Source of the DNA: Caprimulgus europaeus
Lineage: Eukaryota > Chordata > Aves > Caprimulgiformes > Caprimulgidae
DNA length: 64,000 nt
Direction: 5' to 3'
Assembly: GCA_907165065.1 (NCBI GenBank)
Contig: OU015528.1
Location: 76,923,474-76,987,473, forward strand
Position 1 is the first letter of the stretch. Every line of letters starts with the position of its first letter. The translations under genes were made by a program, and so were the position numbers. The notes under the pieces were generated by a model. The model saw only the letters and a list, made by a program, of their open reading frames with translations, searched no databases and was not told the DNA's origin. This document shows positions 46,792 through 59,005 of the stretch, one piece after another.

Positions 46792-47045
46792 CCCTGCTGC
46801 CTTTCCCTGGTGTCTGCTGCACACCTGTGCCCATTGCATCATGTGCCGCCTCTGTCTGGTCGCAGAGTGCTTGCTGTGTACATATGGCCTGACTATGATT
46901 GATGGTTAGATTCGGGTGCCGACACTGGAAGCTCTCCCCTGTCAGCGAGGAGCTTGCCCACACATGTCCATGCACCATCAGCTTCTTTCCTCCGGCATAG
47001 TTGTCAGGTTTCCCAAAACAATGATTACCTTTCCCCAGAAACAAA
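46792..47045. promoter_or_regulatory. Candidate conserved non-coding element next to a SINE fossil
   Basis: The block is well mixed in composition and keeps CpGs (gtgccgcctc near 46845, ggtcgcagag near 46859, attcgggtgccgac near 46911, cagcgagga near 46944, ctccggcat near 46991). It has a tgattgatgg PBX/HOX-like core near 46896. Simple repeats are absent. A minus-strand frame of 88 codons (46778-47044) covers it, but I see no codon bias or domain, so I read it as non-coding. A conserved SINE tail fused to such a block may be an exapted element; this needs alignment. Confidence 0.33.
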
Positions 47046-50000
47046 CTTCCATCCTGACACCTTTCCTAGTTGGCATCTTGTAGTATGAGGGCTCCTTTGT
47101 AGGGGTCTGTTCTCTACCTCCCAGGGCCCTTGTGAAACTTCATTCCCTCGTGTTTGTATAACATGTCAACAGGCCAACATAAAAGTGCAAGGAGAGAGTG
47201 GTGCACGCTCTTTTTTTATGATCACTGTTAGCAAATAATTATAGCCATGCAAGACATCCAGCTTGTACCACAAACGTCACTACATGCCCTTAGGGAAGGA
47301 TGGTAGAGCTGGAGGCATTAGCAAGAGTAGTAAGGTGAGGCTTCTTCATCTTCAAAGTGGACAACCCTCATCTCAGAGGACCTGAGCATGCCTGGAGGAT
47401 ATAGCAGCTGCTCTGAAGGGAGTTACAGGTGCATTATGTCTGCAGCCCCAGTGCTGAGGAAACTCTTGAGTTACCAAATTCTTCTTACACTGAAAATGAG
47501 TCTCACTTGCAGCAAATAATCATTTACAGTGAAGCAAAATTCCTTTTTCTTCTTTTTATATATTTAATGTAATTTTTAAAAAATTAACATAACTTATTTG
47601 GGTGGGGTTTTTTTAATGTACATATTTAGGCTCAATTTCCAGGTCATCCTTAGCACCTGTATCTCGGTAGACCAGCCATGCTTGCAGCTGCTTCAAAAGA
47701 AGGGGTGGAGGTCTGTTGTTTCCAAACACTGCTCCTGCCTCATGACTATAGAGCTATACCATAGCTCTATAGGTGCTGGAAAGCAGTACTCTTCTGTTGC
47801 TGGGTGATTTTAAGCAGCAAATATTGGCAGTCATCTGTCTTTCCCTGTTCCAGCTGCGCTCAGCAGTGCACATCAATGCGTGGAGGGAAAACAAAAAGAA
47901 GCAGGAGAGCATGTTGGAAGGAGTCAAGGCTCCTTTCATCTTCCACCACCCCCTTTTCTGTGCCTGAGTAAGAAACGCTGGACTCACTCCATAAACCTCT
48001 AGCCTTTCTTACCACTGTAAAGAGGTGAAACCCAGAATACAACCCCACTAATCTGAAGCACTGTGTCATAAATTCAGAATCAATTATGAGTCTAATATGA
48101 GACAATTATCTTGCCCTTAGTCTCAGGTTTTGTTCATGGAGTACTGTCTATGAAATGAGGCATCAAGCTAAGGAGCATGTGAAGAATTTGGCTGGACTAT
48201 AATCAGAAATTGTCTCCGAGGGCTGCATACAAAATTTCTTAGCTCACAACTAAAGATATCATTTGGGGAACCCTTTCTTTGACCAAAGTCTTCATACCTA
48301 GGTTACTTTCTCATAAGAATCAGCTTTCTTTAGATAATCAAAGATTTACATGATCACTCTGGTGAGGGAACTGATCAATGCCAGTGGTAATGTTTCACAA
48401 GATCATTTCAGAGGGCAACAACTTATCCCTTCTTATTTTTTTCTTCATGGTTGTTTTCAGTCAAGTGATTTCAAAGTTAGTGTAGAGGCCCGAAGTAAAG
48501 TAAGCACTTTTTGGGTTCTTCTATCTCTGCTGAAGATTTATCTTTTCTGTGTAGTCTGCCCTAAAGAAATAATATTATTTTTCTCAAGAATCAAAATATT
48601 TCTTTTGGGTTGTCTAATATTCAGATGAAAGGTCCTTTTTTTTTTTTTTCCCTTACAAAAAAAGCTAGTGTTAGCAGAAACCTTCAATTTCCATTAAACA
48701 ATGCTTCTGATTGATAATCAGAATTTAATTTCTTTGACTAGCATTCACAGATGCCTTCTACTTCACCATTCCTGTTTCACCCAAACAGGAGTAATAATCT
48801 TTTTCTGGTCTATCCAGATGATGGAAAGCTGAATCCTTTCAAAACTGTGCTCAGCTTCTACAGTGGTTAGTCAAGGCCCTAAGGGGAGAACCATCAGCAC
48901 TCAGTGCAATCTCCCTTTGGCTTTCCCGTTCACTCTACCTCCTCCTTTTCCATGCTTTGCATGGGTGCTTGGGTTCTGCTTCTTCTGAAGAGCTTCAGCT
49001 CAGCCCATTCCATACCCACAGGCAACTAATAAAGGTCAATCTCAGATATAATGAAAGGGGACAATGAATTTGCTCTGGCCACTCCTAGTTTTCCCCACTG
49101 CTTCTCACGAGCTCTGCAGGTTCTTCTTGTTCCTCCAGCAGGCCTGAATATTAGGGGGAGGCTGTTCCCACCACCATCCCCAGCTGTTCTTCAACAGTCA
49201 TGTCCTTTGAAGATGCGCATAGTTATCATGTTATTTCAAAATACCAAAGGTCACATTACCTTTCCCTTTGCCTTCTTCCCCGATGGAAATAAGGGCAGGA
49301 GCAATTACTGAGTAAACAAGAAGGAATGGGTTTGCAGTGTGCTGCAGTGAAGCTCTGAAGGATTCCACCAGACTGGCTTGTTGCAGTCAGACCTCCCTTC
49401 TCCCCAGCTCATCATGCAAATCAAAGATTCATGGGCACAAAAATGGCCCTAGAACAAGGCATTTTCCCTACATCTGTGTTGACCCTTTTGTCACAGAATA
49501 TCTGATTAGGTGTCCAGAAAAAGACATTCGTGAGGTAACAAAAGCTTGCCTTTTTTTGTGTCTTTTACCCAAAATTCTATGCTGGAATGACATAATTTTT
49601 TTTCAGCAATTAGCTTAAACCCCAGCAGGCATTGCAAATCACACAGTGGAGGCTGTGGGAAAAAAAGATATGTGTAAGCCATAGACCACCCCAAATTCTT
49701 GATGACCCTCTGCCAAAATAGGAATCAGAGCTGTCTCAGGTTCTTCCTTTTCCAGCCTACTATGCAACAAGGCTTCTGCTTACTTCTTCTGTGATTCCTA
49801 TGAGGTATGTTGGCCCTGAAGGATAAAAACTGCAGTTCTGTCTAGTAATTGCATCATGTAAGTAGTAGGTCTACCTCACTCCCTCCAGCTCACCCAGCTA
49901 CAGGCTGGGTAGAGTTGGGCCCTTAAGAAATACTTTTATGGAACTTCTGAAAAGCAGGTGGTCTGACACACAGAAAGTACATTAACACTAATGAAGATAA

Positions 50001-51980
50001 AAATTTTCACAGAAAGATAATTGTTTGCCTAGCAGCTGAATTTATTTTTGTTCACAAGTTGTAATTAAGGGAAAAGTTGCAATTTAAAATGCAATGTTTT
50101 CCCCTCCTTTTTTACTTGCCTAATAAGCAGAGCAAGAACTTGATTCATTTCTATCTGCAAGGTAAAAATGTTATCATTTTACCCACACCTGATTTGAGCA
50201 CACAGATTTTACTGAAATGAGTAAAAGAAAGATGAACAGATGGAGAAGCCTGAGAAAAAACATTGAGATCAATTTTGCAGAATCTTGCATGTCTGGGGGA
50301 AAAAAAAGAAAGATAGGACTTTCCCACTGAAGTGTCAGTATAAGGATTCAGCCATGGACAAGAAAGATTGCATCTTGAGATGTCGAACAGTTAAAGCTCT
50401 TTTTTTTTCAACAATGTAGAAGGATGAGCAAGTTCCATGGACCCAGATGTTCTTATTGGTGCTATTATTTACTCTGTATATGTGTGTAACGCTTAGCAGT
50501 AGTAAATTTGGGAGTCTAGGAGTCATATGAAACTTAAGCATGTCAAAAAACAAAACTGGTCTCAGATAACTGGGTGCTGCAGAGAAGAGCCAAGAAACAC
50601 AGGAAAAAAAAAAAAGTTAAGTGTCTGCTCCAGAAAGCTTGCAATCAAAGCAGAAGACTAGAGGTAATGAAAAGAAATTATTCCTCTGGATATAGACAGA
50701 ACAGTCAGGATAAGGAAAGAACGGGGCAATCCAGGATAATGGACAATGGTCTCATGAGAACAGCACATAAGCAATGTCAAGTTCTTGTTTATGTCTCTAC
50801 TACATAATGTTTATGTCCCTTCCTTTCTCCAGCTACCTGGAAAAATCTCCAACTATTTCTTGGAACCTTGCTAAATTTTCAGAGTAGTAATTAATCAGAT
50901 GGAGGTAGCCTGTGAGCAGCTCACATGAGCCTGGCAGGAATATGCAATCACTTGATGTTGCAAACACAACTGCACAAACATACGGACCAGCATTTAGCTA
51001 ACCTGCTCAGATTACTGGCCCCAAAGCTGAACATTTCATGTGTTCCCTCCTCTATCTAGAACTCCTCCAAAGACTCCAAAGCCTGAAATTGTTTGGACGC
51101 AGGTTCAGCTTTTGCTGTCAGAAATTCTTTTCAGACTGTGAGCCTCAGAATGAATGGTCTGGTTTTCTGAAAATGAACCAGTCAGACCTTTATCAAGCAA
51201 GGCAATTAAGTACATGCTTAATATAAGCTGATGAATACATTTAATGCTTAAAGTCAAGTTTATTATTAAAACAAGATTCTGATAGGGATTTATTATTTTC
51301 CAGAGATATTTTTCTAAGAAACAACCTCTTCTGTAAATATTACCTTTTCCTCTTTCCTACCAAGTACTTCAGGTATGTTCTGTTTCTCTTTCTGTGCTTT
51401 CAGTTATAAAAGTAGCAATTTTTGGCACATCAAGCACATTAGATAATTATACGTCAGTTGAGAAACTCTCAGCTTCTTGTCACTACTCTATAAAGCTCTC
51501 TGTAATGTTGTAATACAGTATCACTGATATCTCCACAAGATAACATGTTAAGTGTCTACTGGCTATATAATTTGAACCCAAAGTTAACAAAGAGAACTGA
51601 TCTTTTGGTAAACATATAGTATATTTTTGTCATTTCTTCCTGATAGTGGCTTTGATAAGCAGATTTAGATGTGGTGTTATCCTCTGATTGCTTTTGCAGC
51701 ATACTTGCAAGACAGGGAACTCCTTCATAATTCCTCAGACAGATGGTTGAGAGGAATTTCTCAAGCAACAGCAGATCAAAGATTGTTCTCTGTAAAAGGT
51801 GATAGTTACTGATATTACAAATCCACCCAGACATTTTATTCTTCCTCATTCTAAAATCCCTTTCACTTTTCTCTGCCCAAAGTGGATTCCCATTAGGCGA
51901 GAAGAACAATTTTAGGCAATCAAGAGTCAGTGTGATAACTTTAGGCTGCTCATTAAGGACCAGATTGTCAATGAGGGGTA
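47046..51980. other. Non-coding unique sequence
   Basis: No gene is seen. It includes the perfect hairpin at 47746-47772, short A/T runs (48636-48648, 50401-50408) and ordinary AT-rich DNA. The longest frame, 51556-52047 on the minus strand (163 codons), has no recognisable domain and overlaps a CR1 fossil. Confidence 0.5.
47746..47772. repeat. Perfect 12-bp inverted repeat (hairpin)
   Basis: The arm ctatagagctat (47746-47757), loop acc, and exact complement atagctctatag (47761-47772). It is the cleanest palindrome in the window. There is no flanking T-run, promoter or repeat body. Confidence 0.92.
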
Positions 51981-52420
51981 GATGACAGAGGTCTGTGAAA
52001 TCAAAGCAGCATGGAAATTGACAGCAATTGTTCTCTGTCTCTTCCAAAACAAGAGCAAGGGGACATCAAATGAAACATGGAGGAGATGGGTTCAAAACAA
52101 ACAAAGGGAAATTATTTTTCATACAGTGCATAATTAAACCATGGAACTCCTTGCCACAGGATGTTGTGGATGCTGTAAATTTACATGGTTTCAAAAAGAA
52201 CTGGACAAGTTCATGAAAGAAAAATTCACCAGAGCTATTAAATACAAAGACATTACCTCCGGCTCCGGAAGACGCTGAAATGCAAATCTCAAGATGTTGG
52301 GAGAGTGCTCTGAGGAAGTCTCACTTTGCTTTTTCACTTTTCCCCAAGCAAGTACTCACTGTTGGCCTCTGTCAGGAAGAGGTAGATATGTTAGAAGGAT
52401 CTTTTTACAGCTGGTACAAC
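51981..52420 (+). mobile_element. Ancient CR1-type LINE 3' portion (L3-like)
   Basis: The phrases gatgacagaggtctgtgaaa, aaaacaagagcaaggggaca, ggttcaaaacaaacaaaggg, then aaccatggaactccttgcca, caggatgttgtggatgctgt, and gtttcaaaaagaactggaca are shared with a CR1/L3-like repeat I recall from turtles, crocodilians and birds. The end fits ttggcctctgtcaggaagag then a gttagaaggatc phrase (relatives: ttggccactgtcagaagaca, then gggctagatggacc). Divergence is high. The open frame on the other strand (51556-52047) overlaps its 5' end and is therefore not trustworthy. Confidence 0.75.
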
Positions 52421-55354
52421 ACTTTTTATGTCCTTATTTCATACAGCTGTCTTATTCAGGGAACAGATCAAGTTATGGCCACTGATGGACATGCCATTCA
52501 CATCTTAATGCTGTTTACCTCTGTGGGCAAAAAGGCTGTCCAAATAACCACCTCAGTCCTAAATATTTAGTGATTCTGAGGAAGAAAAGCACATCATTTA
52601 GGATGCTTGTCTATGTGAAAATTGGCTGGGAAATCCCCCAAGTTTTTATTCCTATTAATTTCTGGCATTTGACAAGCCTACCATTGCTTCCTCAACTAGA
52701 AGTTCGCCAGGTAATGAGAAAAAGCCAAAAAAAAGTCAGGGAAAAATGCCTACATCCTTCAAAGTACTGTCTGGTTCTCTACCTGATAGTCCCTCCATTT
52801 GAAAAAGCCTTGGAGGGAAAAATATCCCCCCTCACTCCCACCAATTACTAGTGGCTGGGTTTGAGGAGAGTTAATGCAAGGAACAAGTCCTGACCTGCAC
52901 TGGAGTACTCCTGCATCTGTAGAGGCTAAGGCCTTGTTAGCCAATCCCTTGGTCCTGCAGGCTTACCCATTTTTGTGGGCTAAATTAACACTTTGGTGGT
53001 GAGAAACCAGAGAGCTACTGCAAAATTAAGTCAGGCTGAGTGAGGTATACATCCCTCCTGTGGGATCTAACAGCTGAAGAGGAAGTTTAGCTTCAGGCCC
53101 ATGGCAGGTATCCCAAACTGGTCACCCCAAAAGTGTGGAGGCTCTCAAAAATTAAAATCTCCACTGCAGGATTTAACCTGGGGTTTCAAAAGCCATTCCC
53201 CTCCCTTCCCAGCACCCCTAAAAAGCCTTTTGGGCAAGGAAGGCAACTCTGCAGGCTCCACGGGTATTATTGTTTGGAGGCCTGTTTTGTATTCAAAGTT
53301 GGCTGCTCCTTGGGTTCACCTAGGTATATTAGTGTATGCATGCCTGGGTGTATATTGAATGTGCCTAATAGCTGAAGTAGGTGGAGAGGGAGGAAGCTGT
53401 GCTCCAAATGATGGGAACTCCTGGAGGGAGTTGTCTTGCCACTGGCATGCTGTCAGCTTGCCAATAAATAAGAAAGTTTAGATGATCAGAAGCAGTTATC
53501 TAAACAAAATAGGGTGAAAACTCCCAGCCTGTGTAGTAATCAGGAATAGGAAACTCATTCAGTGGCCATGCAGCTTATTCCCATGGTTCTGGTCTGTGAA
53601 ACATGAAATAGCCAAAAAATATCCCTGTGCCCAAAAAAAAAAGGCCCTGTGGCTGTTGTCCTTTCTGTCATGCCATTTCTGCTGCCAAACACCACTCAGA
53701 GGATTGTTAGTTGGAGACATGAAATGAGAAGCAATTCAAAGGCATCAAAGCTCTTTGTGTGTAGGTTTGTGAGCACTGAAATTAGCCACTGGGCAGCACT
53801 ACCCCAATTCTGGAACAGAGAGGGTTGCTTCTTGCAGTGTTGCAAATCACTGACAAATCCACTGATGCTCTAATGTTCTAGGCACAAACCTAGATCTCAA
53901 TGTCCTTGAGGAAATCAGCATTTAGAGGCAGGAATATAAAGAAATCATTCCGTTATCTTGTCAGCAAAACCTGCTCTGGGAAGGTAATCTCAATAGTTGA
54001 CTGATTAAATATATAGCTGGTCTAGGAATGACACCGGTTCAAAGTCTCTGTGTTCTTAATGGGCAGTGATGGAGCTGAACCTAGGCTTTTCAACTCTTGA
54101 TAATATAGTAAAGCTAGAAATGCAGAAATTACTCTTGCCATTGGTATCCTCTGTCCTCTACCTTTGGCTAAAAGGTCCAAACAAGACAGAATGGTTCTGA
54201 ATTTTAACTTTTAATCCATTCAAGTTGGAGACACAGATCTCTTCCATTAAGACTGGGAAGACCTGAAAAAGAGTCTTCAAGATACCAAGTGAGTGTTTCA
54301 ACCAGTTGATAGAGACATAGTTCAGGGACTGACAATTAGGTTGTGAAACATGAATGAAAGATGATACCTGCTTCCAGTCTGGAGTTGGACACCCAGCTTC
54401 CTAATAAGAAAAGAGCACAAAGTCTCACACCTGTCCTTGGCTTTTCTGGTATCAAACTGGGCTTTTTACCTTGGTATGTCACATGTTAAACACTTTCAGA
54501 AGTGTTTTGTGCCCCATGTACTGCATAAGAAACTTACTTGTCCAAATTGCTCAACTCGGTATCAACAAAGCTCCTAAGAATTAGAAGCTACTAAATTCAA
54601 TGCTGTGATACATAAGTCCTTTGGTAGATGTGGATCTTTGATACTACACCAGTGACAGAAGAGCTAGAATAGATTAGAATAGAAAAGAGTAGAACAGAAT
54701 AGCAGCTTTAATTCTTATTCTTTAATATCTGCAGCCTCTCTGAATCAGTTTAGTTTATTTAACATAATTCAGATACATTTGATCTACTAAAGCTGGTGAC
54801 CTTGTTCCTCAGGCATGCTGTTTATTATCTTTTACAGATGAGAGCTCTGCCATCTGTCTGTCTCTGACACTCCTTCTCTCCCCCAGCTGACACTCAGCCC
54901 TTCCCAGGGACTAGTTGAATCAAATGCCTTCAGTGTTCCCTCATTTTAAGTGTATTAAATATGCCCAATGAAGTACCATGAACACAGTCATAAGACTACT
55001 ATGTTCAACTACTAACCCTGAAAGCTATGTGCCAATGACATGTTCTGTAAATAAACCAGGCTTCCCTGGTCAACTGGTGGATTCATAGATTCATCCAGAA
55101 GAAGCTGAGATTTATATTCAGCAATGATTTTTCAAAAACACAAACCAAATAAAAAGTCCAGCAACAAACCCTGCCTGAAGTATCTTCAGCTTCACTAGAT
55201 TTCAACAAAAACTGTTAATGCTCCTCAGTGATTTATGGGGCTGGAAAAAATAGTTTGCATTGTATATTTAAAGACAACTTTACTTGGACACTCTGGATGT
55301 GTATAACCACAATCATCCTATGTTTAGAAACATAACTATAGATTAGTGACATAT
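52421..55354. other. Non-coding unique sequence
   Basis: No gene or dated repeat is seen. Frames at 52280-52851 and 53101-53375 are short, and the first group overlaps the preceding CR1 fossil. An imperfect A/G-rich repeat lies at 54666-54702. Confidence 0.5.
54666..54702. repeat. Imperfect AGAATAG/TAGAA-type repeat
   Basis: The phrases agaatagattagaatagaaa then agagtagaacagaatag form a short degenerate microsatellite. Confidence 0.7.
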
Positions 55355-55730
55355 AGAAGAGGGCTACTTGGATGATCAGAGAGGCAGAGAGTCTACTTCA
55401 AAACAGGAGACAAAAAGGTCATCTAAGAGGCAAAGGCACATCTATTCAACCAAATAACAAGTGACAGGACAAGAGGAAATGACCTCAAGTTGCACCAAAG
55501 GAAGTTTAAGTTGGATCTGAGGAAGAATGTCTTTCCTGGAAGGGTTCTCAAGCATTGGAAAGGGTTGCTCAGGGCAGTGGTGGAGTCCCCATCCCTGGAG
55601 GGATTGAAGAGTCATGTAGACATAGTGCTGAGGCACATGGGTTAGTCAGGGATTTGTCAGTGTGAGGTTAATGATTGGACTTGATGATCTTAAAGGTCTT
55701 TTCCAATTGAGGCAATTCTGTGATTTTGTG
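55355..55730 (+). mobile_element. CR1 LINE 3' portion
   Basis: It begins with an agaagagggctacttggatg block, contains the aagtgacaggacaagaggaa and atgacctcaagttgcaccaa blocks, then gtttaagttggatctgagga, catccctggagggattgaag, attggacttgatgatcttaa and ggtcttttccaatt, ending in the CR1-type terminus aattctgtgattttgtg at 55730. Relative to a full copy, some sequence is missing after the first block, near 55382. It shows moderate divergence and no coding capacity. Confidence 0.9.
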
Positions 55731-58700
55731 CGTGACCTAGCTCTGCTGAGAACCAGCACAGAGCTGATATCAGTGCAGTCACAGTACTCGCAGGACCCCA
55801 AATCATATTGCTGCAGTCCAACACACTATCCTACATGGGCATATTGGTTATTTTTCAGGTGTCTTTAGTGCTACATCAGTATAACATGTCTGAACATAGT
55901 TTGTTGACTTTAAAAAAATGCTCAGCAACAAAGGATTATAGGGGTTAGAAGTGCACTGTATAAATACATTGAGGAATAATCAAGGGAGAGTAAGAAAAGC
56001 TCTCTGAGCTAATGGCCAATGTTCTCACCAGAACCAATGGGATTTAATGGTTGTGACTACAATTAAATCAAGATCTACAAAACGTTAGTTTTGTACGGGG
56101 AACAAAAACACCAGCACAAGTTTTGAGATGATCAGCTGGTAAAAGGTATTAGTGTTGTGAATGCCTGTGATGCTTTGTGAGCTAGAAAGTGCTGCAACAC
56201 ACACAGATGTGTTGCCTGTCCTATTTACTGTAGAATGATAAACACTCCACCAGAATGGTGCATTTAGTTCACTGCATCATTTCAGAGAGGAGATTGTATG
56301 GGGGAACCTTTTTCCAGAGATGACAGAGTTTTGTTTTAAACATAAACTATGAATTTCTAGGATTTATATTACCCGATTAGGAGATAATGATGATAATTCT
56401 GGTAATCTTTTTCTATTTCTCTTCAAAAAGCTCCTCAGTGCTAGGCTGTGAGGCTAACCAGAATTCTCTTGTTTCATGGAGTATGTATTTGTGGGGAGGA
56501 TAATGATCACTGTGAATATTAAGTCAGTGAAGGCAGACATTTTCCATGCTAGTATTTTGTTCTCAGGTCCAGGTCTAGTATCTCACAAACAAACCCAGCA
56601 AGATCTCCAAGGATTTGTTTTGTTCAGCAAAATCCTAGTTATTGGCTCCTGGGTCTGCCTAACCTGAAGATAAGGGTTCCCACAGAGAAGTTCCATCCAT
56701 ATAAGCATGACCAGCTTACATCCGTCCTCATCTACATCTTTCTGAGGACACAGCTCAAGGGCTTTAATGCTTAGACTCCCTTGGACTCTGTGTCTCTCTG
56801 TTGTGCTAGTTGTGGGAAGGTTTGCCTGGACCACAAGAAAGAAATTGGTTAAAGGACAGTGTGCAGGGACCATCTGTATTGGAGGAACTTTTTGCTCATG
56901 CATGCCCTGAAGAGCAGGTTTCTCTTCCAAGCAAAGCATAATCAGGCTCTAAATCAGCTTCTGCCCAGCTGAATAAATGCACTCAGGCTTAAATGATCTC
57001 TCAGTATAGGTGAGGAGTTTTGTTGTTTTGTTTTGTTTGTTTTGTTGTTTTTTTTCCTGCATGGATGATCAAGCATTTCAGATTACAGTTTGGGTAGCTT
57101 GTTTATATAAAGGAGACAAACCCTAAACTAATCCCAAAAATATTCTACCCTAAGAAACTCAAACATATAACTTAACTCAGAAGCTGATGCCAGCCTCTTT
57201 TTTTTAAAGGTTTTTACTGTTAAGTCTCAGATGTTCAGATCTGCTGAGAAGAGTAGAAGTTTACTTCCTGTAGCAGTGAAAGGGTAGGAATAAGTTTGAG
57301 ACATGGTGAAGTTATTCATTAACAGAATAAAGTGTAGTATTGCAGAAATTTAAATGCTACTAAAAATCCACTAGAATGTTGTTTTGCTCACTTTTAAAAT
57401 TGCAGTTTACACTACTACTGGAGATTATTTTGTCATGAAAGACTGCACTCTTTTTTTTCCCTCCTCTAATTGTTGAATCTGGGGTACATCCTAGTATAAA
57501 TGTCTGAGAGACAGGAAGTAATGCTAATTAGAAATGCATTTTTTTATATTAATTATTCCCTAGGAGAAAACACACATAAAGCAAGAAGAAGAAATAATGA
57601 GAACAAATAGCTTTCATAAAAGTATTTTGATCTTAAACAAAAATCTAACACGCCATCAATAAAAGTGACCTAATTTTTCAGCCACCCCCTTTTTAAATTC
57701 TCAGTATTCAAAAAAAGATATTTTTTACCTGTCTATGTTTTAACCTTCCTCTTTAAGCGTGTACACAGTGTATGCATTCTTTTTTTTTTTCCCCCTAATG
57801 TTCAAAATTAAGCCCCTCTGTATGCCTTCCATGCTGAAGTTTATAACCTCAGCCTACACAAGTCCAGTGCAGAAAGATCTACAGCCTCCAGGCAGAGCAA
57901 GGAAGCTCTTTAAAGATGAATCATTTTCATAAATGAGTGCAGAGGGAGGTCAAGCCAGGGGACACAGAAGGTTACATGTGTGGCTGAGATAAGGCCTCAT
58001 TCATCCACTTCTTACTGTCAGGTCTTGATGGGTGAACATTGCCTTGAGCTCCCATAAAACATGTTGTTTGCAGAAAACTTGCAGGTGGTTCATAAAAAAG
58101 TCCAAACTGTTACCAAGAAATTTATCTCTCAACTGCTGGATCTGTTTATAATAGAAGTGAAGGATCTCATAGAGAAATTAAGTATCAGGGACTGACTTAT
58201 ATTGGCTTGCTAGACTGAAAAACCCAACCTGCTTTCCAAGTGCTGCACTAAAAATGTCAAAGCAATTGTATTGATGACATCTTGAAAAGATACTGTACAA
58301 GACAGTTAAAAATACAACAACAACAAAAGAATGCTGCCTGTTTATGGAAAACTTGTCCTAGGGAAGGGATGTGGGCATTTAAGAGAGTTTTATGGAGGAA
58401 ATTCAATCAGTTCTTACTGCAGCATTTGTTTCAGAGAGTGTCAATTTTTTACTACAGTGGCATCCATTCAAAAGCCAGTTTTCAAAAGGGCATCACTGTT
58501 TATCCCTGTGTTTCAAAGCAGATATTCAGACAAAGCTGGGTTACGCTCAAGTGAAGAAGAGGTGAGAGTTAAACTGAATGCAGGAAGCACCACATGGTGG
58601 GAATTTTGATGTTGTTGTGAACATCTATCCACTGAGGGCTGGATTTGAGACCTGTTGAAGTCAATTGAAGCCTCTTTACTGACTTCACTGGACTTTTAAC

Positions 58701-58929
58701 TCTAAGGAGCTGTACAGAGACCACCAGCTATTTTCACATAAACTACACTAGAGCCATCAAATAGTAGCAGCTTTCAACAGGTACCAACCTGAAAAGTGTT
58801 CACATTCATGATCAAAAGGCCCCATGTCTATTACATTACAGTCCTTCATACTCTCTGTCTCCTCCACACAAAAATACAAACTTAAGTTTTCTAAATTCTC
58901 CTCAACTTGCTCTCCCATGCTTTCGTATT
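55731..58929. other. Non-coding unique sequence
   Basis: No gene is seen. There is a T/G-rich repeat at 57018-57056 and T-runs near 57450 and 57782. The 56583-56939 minus-strand frame (118 codons) has no recognisable domain. A short near-palindromic phrase near 58659-58696 (gaagtcaattgaag ... ctgacttcactgga) resembles small ancient amniote repeats but is too short to assign. Confidence 0.5.
57018..57056. repeat. (TTTTG)n / (TTG)n low-complexity tract
   Basis: Units of ttttg and ttg repeated about seven times, then eight T. It is simple sequence. Confidence 0.85.
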
Positions 58930-59005
58930 CATAGGTTTTTACGGCCTGAAGGAGCCATTATGATAATCTGGTGTGACCTCCTGAAATCAATGTATCAATG
59001 GGATT
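58930..59005 (-). mobile_element. Ancient CR1-like 3' end (minus strand)
   Basis: On the plus strand cataggtttttacggcctga, aggagccattatgataatct and ggtgtgacctcctgaaatca resemble the reversed 3' end of a CR1-type repeat shared by turtles, crocodilians and birds (relatives: aaggccagaagggaccattg, tgatcatctagtctgacctc). About 75 bp are recognisable. The match is good in word order but divergent. Confidence 0.62.

Noticed and set aside
46778..47044. Minus-strand frame of 88 codons as an exon
   Set aside because: No codon bias, no splice context and no domain; better explained as non-coding with retained CpGs.
51556..52047. Longest minus-strand frame in its region (163 codons)
   Set aside because: No recognisable domain or codon bias; its 5' end overlaps a CR1-type fossil on the plus strand, so the frame is probably chance.
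56583..56939. Minus-strand frame of 118 codons
   Set aside because: No recognisable motif and an ordinary chance length for this base composition.
58659..58696. Small inverted phrase gaagtcaattgaag / ctgacttcactgga
   Set aside because: Resembles ancient repeats, but the match is too short and imperfect to call.
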